64,000 bases of DNA from positions 12,743,191-12,807,190 of the forward strand of contig NC_088300.1 in assembly GCF_032854445.1 (NCBI RefSeq), in the 5' to 3' direction. Source of the DNA: Liolophura sinensis. Lineage: Eukaryota; Mollusca; Polyplacophora; Chitonida; Chitonidae. The stretch's first letter is position 1. Every line of letters begins with the position of its first letter. Positions 49,901-62,320 of the stretch are shown here, piece after piece. Under the pieces are notes generated by a model, which saw only the letters and a program-made list of their open reading frames with translations, did not search any database and was not told the DNA's origin. The translations under genes and the position numbers were made by a program.

Positions 49901-52900
49901 GTGCTACACAACAGTCCACTCGCGTGTGGTCCCCCGCTGATAAACGCAAAGCTATTTTACGGCTTTCAGGAATTTTAATTTATGGCAGAGTTATTAGATG
50001 ATTTTCGACAGACATGACTCTTAAGGCACTTGCACAAAAGGAAAGGCTTTTCTACGGGTCGCTGTTTTTTTTCCCTTACCTTTCGGGAATAACAAAAAAC
50101 AAAAACATTAGGTAACGATATATCCAGGTCACCCGCTATAAAATGACTACAACATACAATAATTCCAGTCTGGAACAATTCTGGCTATGTCCTTCTACAC
50201 TATGAATACTAAACAGCGGTGAACTAGATATCAAATGACAAAGTGTAACCTATTACTCTAACTTGTGTCACAGGTTTTTAACTCGATCATGGCGAAAACC
50301 CAGTGTTTACAATTTTAGAATTGCCTTGTGTTTATTAAATGGACTTTTTGAAGGCAATGTTTCAATTCTACAAACTTTTTTATGTTTGTTCTAAAATTAG
50401 CTCACATTTCTCATTATTTTCGTTTCTCATTTTGTTATATTTTTAAATATCGATGTATAAATGTATAAATATAGACGTTTGAGAATCAAATTTAATTTAT
50501 CAAACTAACATTGGATCCGTTTTATGGAAAAGTGACAGATGTGTGAGAGCGATGTAATATCTGTGTGAATGGTGTTAAAATACTGGCGGTTTGTGTCAAA
50601 TCTAAGACTTTTTCTATGTACGCTACGATCTTGATTAGAATATCTGCATATATCATTTGAATGATCTGGTATTTTTAACATGATTGTAGTTAAGAAAAAG
50701 GTTCATTGGACGTGCCATTTATTATCCCTGCCCAAAGCTTTACTTCTATAGCACCTCTGTTGTTTCGTCTTCTTCACCAAACATTGCATGTCACATATCT
50801 ATGGCGGTTAGCACTATGAGCTGCGCTCACGGCTAACCTTAAAAAATAAAGCTTACTCCCCCCCACCCCTCAAAAAGCAACAACAACGCTTTAATCACAA
50901 CAAATCAGAAGCGTGCTATTCATTTGATCAAATAAGCAGTCAAAATGCTCTTGGTCTCAGAATTTTTATTTTAGAAAACTATTTCTTTATGGCTTTAGGT
51001 ATGAATTTACCACATTATTTAACAGTGCAAAACTGCACGTGTTTTAGATTTAAGACACAGATCGTTAAATGTGCATTAAGGATATTTTAATGGGAAGTTA
51101 AAAGTATTTGAACAGGTGATTCAACAGAGTTTGTGGCCAGGCGATGACAATCAATGAGGTTTGCCGATAGAAAACGTGCCTTTGACCACTACCGCTGGAA
51201 CAGGTAAAATACGAGCCTGACGAGAGACCAGATGAGGCGATCATAGGACAACCAGCCTTTTTTGTGCGCCGTAATTATTACTGTGGAACTTCTCAATCTT
51301 ATCCAGCTCAAAATATCCACAAATATATTTCATTTTCCTTTAAAATACACTGAAACCTATTCACAGTATTACAGACATTGTCTGTGTAAAAATGGTATAA
51401 CATGGAAGTGAGCATACTTTAAGAAAAACCAATCGTTCTGTGTTTTTTTTTCGAAATTCACATAACATGAAAATTGATGAATTCCATAAGATGAGATTCA
51501 TATAAGTCTATATGTACAGTTGTATTGACCCTGGTTGGAAATATGATAAATGTTAGTAACAGCTAGTCTGAAATCAAATTATTTAATAGCCGCAGGAAAT
51601 GATGTTCCTAAAGTGGAAACAATACCCCCCCCCCCCGCCACCCACCGTTTTCCGTGGTATGTTCACAGCAGTGAAATTTAGCTGTTACCTACTTTGGAGT
51701 ATTCCAGTGAAAGTACATTTGTCAAGTTGTAATTAACTGGCTATAAATTTTAATTAAATTAACTAAATAGACAAGATATACATTCTAGTTTAAGCTACAT
51801 ATAAACGCAATGCATTTGTTTAGAAATATTTGCACATAACAATATAACATATAACAATTTAGAGATAATATTTCGTCGGACTGACACTTATATAAAAGGC
51901 CCTAGAGAAATACTATTTTGCCTGGAACGTGTCACAGGGCGTTTTACGACGTCTTAGTTCATTACAATCAGCTCAGCCAACATACTAACTTTCCAAACTT
52001 TCAAATCAGGGCATTTCAAATCCTCCACATCGTTCTCTAGTGCATACAAGCGGGAACGACGTTCGCACAGGAACGTTCAGTTGGACTCCTCTTGGATACC
52101 AGTCCTTCCTATCCATCAAACGGGCGCGAGCCTGTCCAATAATGCGGCCATTATTTGCTATATCACACAATTTGGTGAGCCCAGATAATATTGATGGAAA
52201 TTGATATGTATTTTCATTCTCTTTGTCATCCCTTGATGAGTGTCTAGATGTACGGCCCGATATGTCCGATTGCATATAGCAGAACATTGATCAACACTTG
52301 GGATGTGTTTAAACAAAAGTTCTCAGTTCAGATGAAATTGATAGGGACCCTCTTCGGACAGGTCCTGACACTGCGTTACATCCCATGCAGTCCATTGAAA
52401 TCGGTCTGCGTATGTTACATCCAGCAAACCTGATATCCCAGTGAATGTGTATATCGTGTATAGATTACGCAGATAAACATCTTCTCATTCAGTGTAAAAT
52501 AAATGTATGAAAAATTAGAAAATTGGTTTACAATTTTTTGAAAGAACTTCGATCACGATAAATTCAATTTAGTGTGTATATCTGAAAATGTATTCATGTG
52601 ATATTAATGTGGTAATAGGTTTTTGCGAGAAATGCAAAAAGAACAAATATCTGGGCCAGTTTAAAGCTGAAATTTTTGTATACAATCAGTTTGTACATGT
52701 ACTTTCCATTCACATCTATAACGCTTAATACCGGGGAACTGAAAAAAAACCCTGCCAAAATCAACGAACATATGGCCATGTTTGCGTGTTTCTGGTCAAC
52801 TATTAACGGCCTATATACTAGAGCATATAACAACCAATTTACTGCAAAAACTGCTCTTTTGACAGCTCTTGCCTGTAACGATTATGAGGCAATGACAGTT

Positions 52901-55900
52901 TGCTAACTGCGCCCAACAACTGGTTAACCGCTCACTTGCACAAATCAACTGTCACTCGTCAAGGTTAGGGACACGAGCAGGCAAAATAAATGAGTTAAGT
53001 GATTCGGTTTGCGGCGTCGGAAAATATTGTTACAGTGTTATCTTATTACATTTATTACATAAACAAAGCAATTATGCACTAGCATCAGACAATTGTCCTT
53101 CATCTGTAAAAAATGACTTCCTGTTGTCTACGAACAATATCAGTTATCAATTGTCAGTTAGCTAGCGGTTCTCTGGTAGACCGTAATTAGCAAACTCTCC
53201 GAAAGGCGCAGTAATATCTAGAGTTTTAATTTTAGCGGTTTTGACTATTTGATCAGATTTGCCAACTCATGACGGACGGCATCTTTCACAGGGCGTTCGT
53301 GTAATTCATTTACATCTATTTATATTGTTAATTGTCGCGTGACTTTACAGTCGGACTAGAATGGCCGATCCAGACTGTTTTTCGTATTATGGAAATTCTC
53401 AATTTCCCTTCGCAGCGAGTCCATTCATTTAGTTAACTACACTCATCGAGTCTTAATCATCTGTCTATAGCTGAATATACAATGACAAGGTTTGTAACAT
53501 AAACCGCAATTCTGCAGTCCTAGAGCACTGAGTCGACAGGGGACAGTTAGCCAAGGCTGGGGACGTTGGGTGGGAAGGTGGCAATCTCCAACCTTTTAAA
53601 CCTGACACCCTACTAAAGACAGTGCCAGTGGAGAACCCAACACCATTCGGCCAGTCCCCGAGGAGGGTTAAGTAACCTGCATCGGAAACCCTCGTTAACA
53701 ACTCAACTTCAGTCAGCGTTATTTTCTTGACTTTTCCAAATTAGGTTTTACCATGTGAGAAGGAATCGTAGAGGCGGGACATCGAGTGAAAGGCGCGCAT
53801 TTCTCACCTAATTTTACAGGCGTCCAGGCGAGAGTCACTTGTGGTAAACCAAAACCCTTTCCTTACACTTGGGGTATTAACCAAATCGATTTCCTTCTTA
53901 ACAAAAATGGCTTAAATTATCGTTAAGGGACCCCTGGAAGCCCAGTGGTCCCAAAACGCCGTTAACCTCATATTGCACCTTGGATTACCAAAGAAAATAC
54001 GTCGGCTGTGATCTCAAAATTGAATTGGATCAGCTTTAAAGCCTGTGTTATAGGTCATGAAGAGCGAAAATATTATATGATTTCCCACTGTTTGTTTCCT
54101 TTTTTATTTACATGTGTCTATAAAAGCATGCTTCAGAGGAGATGATTAGTCATCCTGACCAAGGAAACACAAATAGCACAAAGTTTCTGGACGGGGTCCA
54201 GGCAATTCAGAATTATCTGCAGTAATCTCAAGCCTTTAAGTAGGCGGAAAGAAACCTTTAATAGATCTTTTTTCATTTGATCAATTTTCTCAGTGAAATA
54301 GTGTCGATGTCAAAGTCCCTTCCAACCCCAGTCAAACATAATTACAGCCACTTCGCCTTCTCCGAGGGTGGTATAGAGTTGAAGAATGAGCTGGTATATG
54401 GCCCTTGGCGAAGAAAGCCCGATTACAGGGCTATTTCACCAGATGCAGGGGCTCGTGTGCGAACATATGCTCTAATTTAACGTTGTAACCGCCTGTATTT
54501 TTTTTCGGTTACACTGGTAGTCCCATGGAATATTCATTTATTCATGTTACCACTAAGAAAAAGCGGTGTGAAAATACAAAGGCAGAATTTTACTAACTAT
54601 AAAGCATTTTCAATTTTTATTAATAACAACTTTTTATGTGTATAATGATATGATAAAATGAAATGACATGATTTTGTTCCTCAGCTTTTGCTACATGAAA
54701 TGATAATTCGAGGCCCTGTAGCATGATTTGATTACCAGTGCAGGTCAACGTCTTAGTCTTCGCAGGTACAATATACAAGTGACGCATCCATTGCACGGAT
54801 GCAATCTTGAAAAGAATATGTTATCTAAAAAAATGTTGAAGACATGTTAACCATTGGCTGCTAGAGACAGTGATATCTTCTGACGGCTCTTACATGCATA
54901 CAGGGTGAGGCATATGGATTACCACAGTGTCAGAATTTTTTTTTATCGTGTTGCAGACGATACATTTCCTATTGTCGAAGATGTCATTCTTTTAAAGCAG
55001 AACTAATACACAATTTAGAGATGTGGCTCACAAGTTGATGCGGTTGGAGACTATGACTTACCGGTGTAATTATAGGGGTCTAGATACGCAGGATGAGCAG
55101 GTAACACTTCTCCGTACATGGTGGATGAAGTTAGAGGTTCCTCAGAGACGACTTGAACACTTGACCGCCTTGGTGGACACGGTTCGGCAAAGGTGCACTC
55201 GCCTCGATGGCAACCTAGGGATGAGATATCAGCAGCTTAGTGCGCGACCACCGGAGGTCTAGTCCGTGACCAGTTAACGTAGTGTTTGCAGTGCGCAGAT
55301 TTCGCTCCCTTCGTATGTATTTCCCAATATGTCACAGTTCATGAGAATTGTTTTAACTGAAAACACGCTTGTTAATAATGTTCCTGGAAACTCTGAGAAG
55401 GCGCAGACGGAACAACTCAAGACCCCAAACTATCAGTTGCTGACATATATGTTTGCCATGCCACTAGTCTCTGTTCGCACCACGTCTCATTCCCGCATCT
55501 CAATAAGATCTGCCCGTATAATTGGATTCTTCAGGCTAGTCTGAGCTGTTTATGAACTCGACTTCGGGGCGTGCGACGAAGGCGGACACGGAGTTCCTTC
55601 GCCTGTCTGTTCAAAGCTCCGTCGTCCGAACTCTATCTCTAACTCATCCATATCCTCCTATCCCAGGCCGGATTTGTTCTCAGTTGTCAGCTTTAGCTCC
55701 ACCCCTCAAATATCCTGACACCTCACTTGGGAATTTTTTTCGGCCATCCGCCCATCAAGCGTCAGTAATTCATGTCATCTATGAACATTTGCAAACAAAG
55801 ATGAGACCAGAGTGCGGCGCGCGTTCGTCAGAAATTTAATCCGCGATTTCATCTCAGAGTGACGATCCATTATTTAGGACTGACCTAGGGCAGAGGGGAC

Positions 55901-57092
55901 TTGGGTCACGTTCGCTTAGGTTAAAGATATGGCCGTTAAATAGACACCAACTCTTAACCATTTTAAGCCAACCATTTTTGTGGGAGCCGAAATCGTTATG
56001 CCATGGTAAATAACGGTAAAATTTAAACACTTTTCATCGACAAAGTGTAGTGGTGTTTATATATACAGAGCCCCTACATAATGTCAGTATTGTTATAGTG
56101 GATTTGCTAAGAACAGCTTGTGACTTGAGGTCAGTGGAACTTTCCGTGAATTTGTTGATGAATCTCGCTCACATAATATATGCGTCAGGACATATGGAAA
56201 CTTCTCCTTTCTTAATGGCTTTAAAAGACAATTTGATCAGCCAGTCCGAAAGAATACCACATTTCTTGAAATCTAGATCTCATGAATCATTTAGAACGAT
56301 ATATTTGATAAAGGATGCTGTTTGAAAGACGATAGTGTTCGTAGTGAACAACAAAGTACTGCCGGCCCAGTAGCACGAGACAATTAACAAAACCCAACTC
56401 AACCGACATTAAAGGACGCTTAGACAACTTCGCCTTGCATATGCTCCAAACAACACCGATCAATTTCCCCCGTCTTGGTCAAGGTTAAAAATGAAACTTC
56501 AAGAGGTTTGGATCAGATTGTTGTGCTGCGTACAGGGCAAATATAACACTTTAAATTTTTTTCTTACAGCATCGCAGTCTGTAACAAATAAGTAATAAAC
56601 TAACATTCGATTTCTTTATTCACTTATGACAGACAGTATCAACTAATTCCGCCCTGTGGTAATACATGTCTAACGAAAACTCTATACCTTTTAAAATAAT
56701 AGAATAGTATAACCTCTACGAATAACTTTAATACAATTTTCATACAATATTTAAATTCTAATATTGCTTAACTACTTTGGGATTATTAGACAATATCACT
56801 ACACGAGACATAACATCGATATTGCCTCAAACTTATTAAAAACCTTTAATGAAAATGTCATTTAAATGCGATCTTAACTGCTCCAGTTCAGACTATATAA
56901 ACCTATAACCAAAACATTCTTGAAGACAGCAAAAAACACTAATCACACAAATAAGTAATTAAAAGTAAAAGAAATCTATGTTATATACGACCGTAGATCC
57001 ATTTTCAGACAAGAACACCGTTAATTGTGAAAAATTGTGAATATCTTCAAACCTGAATTATATTTTAAACCAACAAAAAATAACATTAATCT
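46939..57092. other. Non-coding interval
   Basis: No gene recognised in about 10 kb. Notable contents: a complex patch at 47970-48170, a C12 tract (51625-51636), more balanced sequence at 53460-53900 and 55020-55850, and long AT-rich stretches. The frame at 55023-55262 (79 codons) has protein-like composition but no recognisable domain. Confidence 0.55.
51625..51636 (+). repeat. Poly(C) tract
   Basis: Twelve C residues. Confidence 0.85.
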
Positions 57093-57221
57093 GCAGCCTG
57101 CGGATGATCGTAGGTTTTCCCCGGGTTTCCTCCCACCGTAATGCTGGCAGCCGTCATATAAGTGAAATATTCTTGAATACAACGTAAAACACCAATCAAA
57201 TAAATATATAAATAAATAAAA
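57093..57221 (+). mobile_element. SINE family 1, 5'-truncated copy
   Basis: It starts inside the body (CAGCCTGCGGATGATCGTAG), continues through CCGGGTTTCCTCCCACCGTA and ATAAGTGAAATATTCTTGAA, and ends in AACGTAAAACACCAATCAAA with an AAAT-type tail. The tRNA-like head is absent. Confidence 0.85.
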
Positions 57222-57944
57222 TTGTGACATTTATATTACATCATGCACAGAGCTACGTGCAGGCTAATGCAAGATTAGTTCCATTCCAAAAAGATAAGGA
57301 CACAAGTATAAGATATTTTTATCACTAGCCTCTATCACAGATATATTTTAATGTAAAAAAATGCTGACATAGTGCTTGTGATGATACATATAAACTATTA
57401 TCAGTGTATATTAGCATGACAACACGGACACTTTTACATAGATAATATAGGCCTATAAATTAAAATGGATGGAAAAGGATATTCCATTCAGGGTGAAACC
57501 ATATCTATACAGTTTTGTGTGGAAAACAGGGAAAAAATAGGTATAGCTAAAAAAGGATAAGAAGTAATGAATGCTGTGGAGTTATTTAAAGACAAGATGT
57601 TTTTGTTTACTTATTAGCTTGTATGGTTTTTCTGCAGTGGTTAGGTTTATAGTTGGTTTCCTCAAACCTAACAGATCTCAGGAATAGTACCACTAAAATT
57701 ACATGCCATACCTTCTACATTAAAGTCGCTTCCAAAACGTTGAGATTTAGATTCGAACACCCTACCTCAAGACAGCTAATTAAACACCTCGACTATTTTG
57801 TATTTATGCTGTGTAACCAGATGACCACTTAGACAAGCAGTAGTCATAGAAGTATAAATGCAGAAGTATAAATATAAATATTTATGCAAAACAATTTTGT
57901 TTATCATTTCATATCCTTGATTGGTGTTTTACCATGCATGCAGT
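57222..57944. other. Non-coding AT-rich interval
   Basis: Nothing recognisable. Confidence 0.6.
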
Positions 57945-58362
57945 TGTCACTCATGTATATTTTAGTTATATGGTACATATCATCTATGTACATTTGTGTT
58001 TATACAGAACATGTCACACATGTAGATTTCAGTTATATGGAACATGTTACACATGTCGATTTCAACTATATGGAACATGTCACGCATGTAGATTTGTGTT
58101 TACATGGAACCTCACACGTGTAAATTTGTGTTTATATGGTATACGTCACGCATGTAGATTTGTATTTATATGGAACATATCACGCATGTAGATTTGTGTT
58201 TATATATGTAATATATCACACATGTAGAGTTGAGTTATATAGATATGTCATACATGTAGATTTGTGTTTATATAGAACATGTCATGCATGTAGATTTTCG
58301 TTTATATAGAACATGTCATGCATTTAGATTTTTGTTTATATAGAACATGTCATGCATGTGTG
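57945..58362 (+). repeat. Diverged minisatellite, about 12 copies of a 31-36-bp unit
   Basis: The unit is close to TCACGCATGTAGATTTGTGT followed by TTATATGGAACATG. Twelve full copies and one partial copy are visible, with 10-30% differences and length changes, so the array is older than the one at 46214. Where the spacing is 33 bp, translation gives a repeating HVTHVDF-type peptide (57884-58123 and 57934-58191), which is a by-product and not a gene. Confidence 0.9.
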
Positions 58363-59222
58363 TGCCCTTGACAGTGAAAGGATGGGAATGTTTCTTACCA
58401 CAGCATGGCGTTTTGCCCCATCATGCATGCAAAAAGCAATATAGATATGGCAGCACGTGCGAATGTAGGTATCAAAAATCAACGAAAAAATAAACATCAT
58501 CCTACAATTTCATAACATTACATGGGCTATTTTTTGTAACGGCGTTTCGAGTGGAATTTTTTTTACTTCCCTTGTGAACTGATGCAGCGGATAATTATGT
58601 ATAACAACGTCTCTACTGGTAACAGATGTCGTCTTTTGTAAAACGGCGAGAATCGTGAAGAAACTCTTTTGTGCCTTTTCTTAGTAACAATGTTAATATT
58701 GCTCTAATATGGGAGAAACCACAGGCAAGACGAAAATCATATTTGGCGAAATTGGTGAAGCCACAGAATGATTTCGGATTCATAAGTCTACGACATAATA
58801 TTTTAACAATTGTCTGATGAATGGTAAATTTAGTTTGGGTAATTCTGTGTATCAAAACAAAATATTTATTTCCTTTTTTTCTATTGTTATTTAGCTAAGT
58901 ATAGTCCAAAACGTTTCACTTATGAGATAGAGGTCAAATTTATGGGCGTAGGAAGCCGGAGTGACCTTTATCTTACATTTTCCCATGTGTGACGTACAGA
59001 TGTGTATATGGGTGGAAAATAAGCGGTCTTCAAGAACTGTTATGAACTGCGCATGTAATGCAAGTGGCTATATGACAGTTGTAAAGGCTCCACAAAAACG
59101 GAGAGAAGCTGAATTCACGAAGTATAATATGGAATACCAAATATAAGGCGCATATTCTGGGCAGCAGAAAGATAAAAGTACAATCAACAAACTTTATATT
59201 CAAAAATACCTACCTTAATTTA
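58363..59222. other. Non-coding interval between two minisatellites
   Basis: Nothing recognisable. Confidence 0.6.
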
Positions 59223-60033
59223 TGGGGGTACGGCGCCTCACGAAATTCATGATGCATTAATGATGTTTTCCTTCATGGTTTAGACCGTTTACGACGGATG
59301 GGGTAAGGCACCTCACCAAACTCACAATGCAGTAACGATGTTTTCCCTCATGGTTTAGACCGTTTACGACGGATGGGGTAAGGCACCTCACCATACTCAC
59401 AATGCATTAACGATGTTTTCCTTCATGGTTTAGACCGTTTACGACGTATGAGGTAAGGCACCTCACCAAACTCACAATGCATTAACGATGTTTTCCTTCA
59501 TGATTTAGATCGTTTACGACGGATGGGGTAAGGCACCTCACCAAACTCACAATGCATTAACGATGTTTTCCTTCATGATTTAGACCGTTTAAGACGGATG
59601 GGGTAAGGCACCACACCATACTCTCAATGCATTAACGATGTTTTCCCTCATGGTTTAGACCTTGTTTAAGTGACATTTAGAGGTTGGAATGAAAGTACAC
59701 TGAACAAGGCATTCTTATGGATATTCTTATGGATATAATAAACCAAAAAGTTGTATATCCATAAGAATGCCTTGTTCAGTGTATGATTTAGACCGTTTAC
59801 GACGGATGGGGTAAGGCACCTTACCAAACTCACAATGCATTAACGATGTTTTCCCTCATGGTTTAGACCGTTTACGAAGGATGTGGTAAGGCACCTCACC
59901 AAACTCACAATGCATTAACGATGTTTTCCTTCATGATTTAGACCGTTTACGACGGATGGGGTAAGGCACCTCACCAAACTCACAATGCATGAACGATGTT
60001 TTCCTTCATGATTTAGACCGTTTACGACGGACG
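59223..60033 (+). repeat. Minisatellite, about nine copies of a 75-bp unit, interrupted
   Basis: The unit runs GGTTTAGACCGTTTACGACG, GATGGGGTAAGGCACCTCAC, CAAACTCACAATGCATTAAC, GATGTTTTCCTTCAT. Six copies lie before and three after a unique insert at about 59662-59784. Copies are over 90% alike except the first, which is the most diverged. A long unit without spacers identifies a satellite-type array. Confidence 0.93.
59662..59784. mobile_element. Foldback insert inside the 75-bp minisatellite
   Basis: Arms 59696-59724 and 59755-59783 are perfect 29-bp inverse copies (TACACTGAACAAGGCATTCT... against ...AGAATGCCTTGTTCAGTGTA). The left arm's ATTCTTATGGAT is repeated 12 bp on. The loop is about 30 bp. 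TTTAGACC lies on both sides, but it is also part of the host unit, so it cannot be read as a target-site duplication. It could be a short MITE or an inverted duplication made during replication. Confidence 0.85.
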
Positions 60034-61924
60034 GGATGGGATTTTTTTGCAAATAGTTATTGCTTGGATCTGAGGCCTAGACCGTTCGACCTACAGGTCA
60101 TAGGAAATAAGCATATAAGGGAAGTGTGGAACTAAGGCTCCCACATTTTATGAAATTAAAGGACAAAGTAAATTTAAATTCACACGGAGTAACGTTTATA
60201 AAGACATACGGGAAGGTTCAGAGCTATTGCAGTTAAATTCGAAAATATAGATGACAGATAAACATATTATGTTAGACAAAGTTCTCTCCAGCTGCCAACT
60301 GGGTATATGGAGTACGCAAATCGCATCATCTCTGATGCGCTTCAGCAATCTATTTTTATATTACGCACGTTCGTGCCTGGTAATATGGGTTCAGGTTGAC
60401 AGAAATGTATGCATATCAATATTTGTACAAACATATCAATATCAATGTACACTTTTGAACTTCACACTTAAATAACGTGTAATGTAGGACCTTCATGCAA
60501 CCTGATCGGTTGAAAACGTCTGATCTTGTACGTTGAAAGTACTTTATATATCAGGCTAGTATATTTTTAACCTTATAACCGTTAGAAAAGGAGATTAAAG
60601 ATCAGGACATCTTTCTCGCCATGAGTGTGCATGGATCTTTCTAATTAAAGGAACAGAGATACCTGATGATTCGTTAGATACTTCAATTTTACATGGCAGT
60701 TATTTATGTTGTTAGATTTCATGTAATTTAGTGAAAAGTATATGCTCTACCCATATATCTACAAATGATTATTGTGTTTGGAAGTTAACTGACGAAAATA
60801 AGACAACCACCTATCTCGTGAACGGATTTCCCGGTCCGCCAAGGCATGGGACGATAAACAGCCTTAAAGATGTGCCACACAGTTCATGATATTGCCAAGG
60901 ATATGAGCTAAACTAGTGAACAAACAACGGATAAAGTACACAACAAGACGGACCATTTAAAGCCTTATCAAAAGAAACGCTACTTTCTTGTAACTAATTA
61001 AAAGTTAGCTCATTGTTATGTGTGATATTTAGCGCGCGCGTGTGTTTTGTAATATGTAATTGAATATCTGCCAGCGTACGTAGCATACAGTCACAACGAG
61101 GACAAATATGTTGCAAATCAGTTTTCTGGTCGTTTTGATAGCTAACGTCTCAAAACTTTACGATTTAAAAGAAACGTCAACTTGTCTGGTAAGAGTTACA
61201 ACTGATATAGACACAGTAGCGGTTGTTATTGACACTTTTTGTTGTCACCTTGTAGATGAACAGACTTTTTTGTCGATCTGGAATTGGTAAATACACACTC
61301 CCATGTAAAGTAACGCTGTGTTTTGCTGCTTGAAGGAGATCTGAAAAGTAAAATTGACTTTTAGTTAATGTTATGCTATTCCTCAGTGACAACTTATGAA
61401 GCTATCGCATTATTTAAATGACACTCTGGTTCTGGAGATATAAATTAGGTATCGTGTGAAACCGGTGAATGGGCTATTATCGCATCAGAGATAGAACACC
61501 TATAACGATGTTAAAACAATGCTAATTCTATACTTGGTTAAAATATGTTACACGTGACTTAAGATAACAATCTCTACTAGTTAATTTTTTAGATATATTT
61601 TTAGGTGTATATTAAAACACTCTTTATTAGGAAATTAATATAATTTGCATTTAACGTATTATTCAGATGCTAGTTATCATGTGAAGTATAAATATTACTA
61701 CCTTTGATATCTAATGCCAAGAAGGAGAAGTACCTCTGCTAAGATTTTTGAAAGGCGCTGATTATCAACAAAGTAAACGATCAGAAACATATGCATTTCA
61801 TGTTCTATGGAAGGCGGGGGATGCATCGGGAGGGAGGAGCAGTGTTTCTCTCCGAGCACTCTGTTTTCCAGCACTGTGTGCACCATGGCTTCCAGCAGTC
61901 CAGGCATTCCGGTTTCCAGCATAC
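60034..61924. other. Non-coding AT-rich interval
   Basis: Nothing recognisable. A GCGCGCG run near 61033 is the only compositional feature. Confidence 0.6.
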
Positions 61925-61995
61925 ATACGCCTAACATACAAGTGAAAATTCTTGAGTAAGGCGGTAAACAGCAATGAACTAAATAAATACATAAA
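61925..61995 (+). mobile_element. SINE family 1, diverged 3' part
   Basis: ACAAGTGAAAATTCTTGAGT then AAGGCGGTAAACAGCAATGA and AAATAAATAC. The preceding 60 bp (TTTTCCAGCACTGTG... TTCCAGCATACATACGCC) probably belong to the same decayed copy. Confidence 0.6.
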
Positions 61996-62042
61996 TATAT
62001 TAATTATTGGATCTTTTGGAAGGTTGAACACTTTCCTTGATA

Positions 62043-62310
62043 GTTTTTAATTTTATTTTTTTTTATTTAATTCCTGTTTTACGTCGTACTCAAGAATATT
62101 TCACTTATACAACGGCGGCAAGCATTATGGTGAGAGGAAACCGTGCAGAGCCCGGGGGAAACTGACGACCATCCGCAGGTTGCTGCAGGCCTTCTCACGT
62201 ACGGCTGGAAAGGAAGACACTATGAGCTGGACTTAAATTCATAGCGACCACATAGGTGAGAGGCTTCTGGGTCATTGCGACGCGCTGGCATGCTCGGCCA
62301 CGGAGGCCCC
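62043..62310 (-). mobile_element. tRNA-derived SINE (family 1), near full length
   Basis: Minus strand: GGGGCCTCCGTGGCCGAGCA head, a shortened A-box region, TCTCACCTATGTGGTCGCTA, GCTCATAGTGTCTTCC, CCCGGGCTCTGCACGG, TTTCCTCTCACCATAATGCT, the AAGTGAAATATTCTTGAGTA block and a long A/T tail. TTCCTTGATA before it (62033-62042) and ATTCTTGATA after it (62311-62320) match at 8 of 10 bases and may be the target-site duplication. Confidence 0.88.
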
Positions 62311-62320
62311 ATTCTTGATA

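Noticed and set aside
57884-58191. Open frames with a repeating HVTHVDF-type peptide
   Set aside because: Translation of a minisatellite; the unit length varies between 31 and 36 bp so the frame is not kept.
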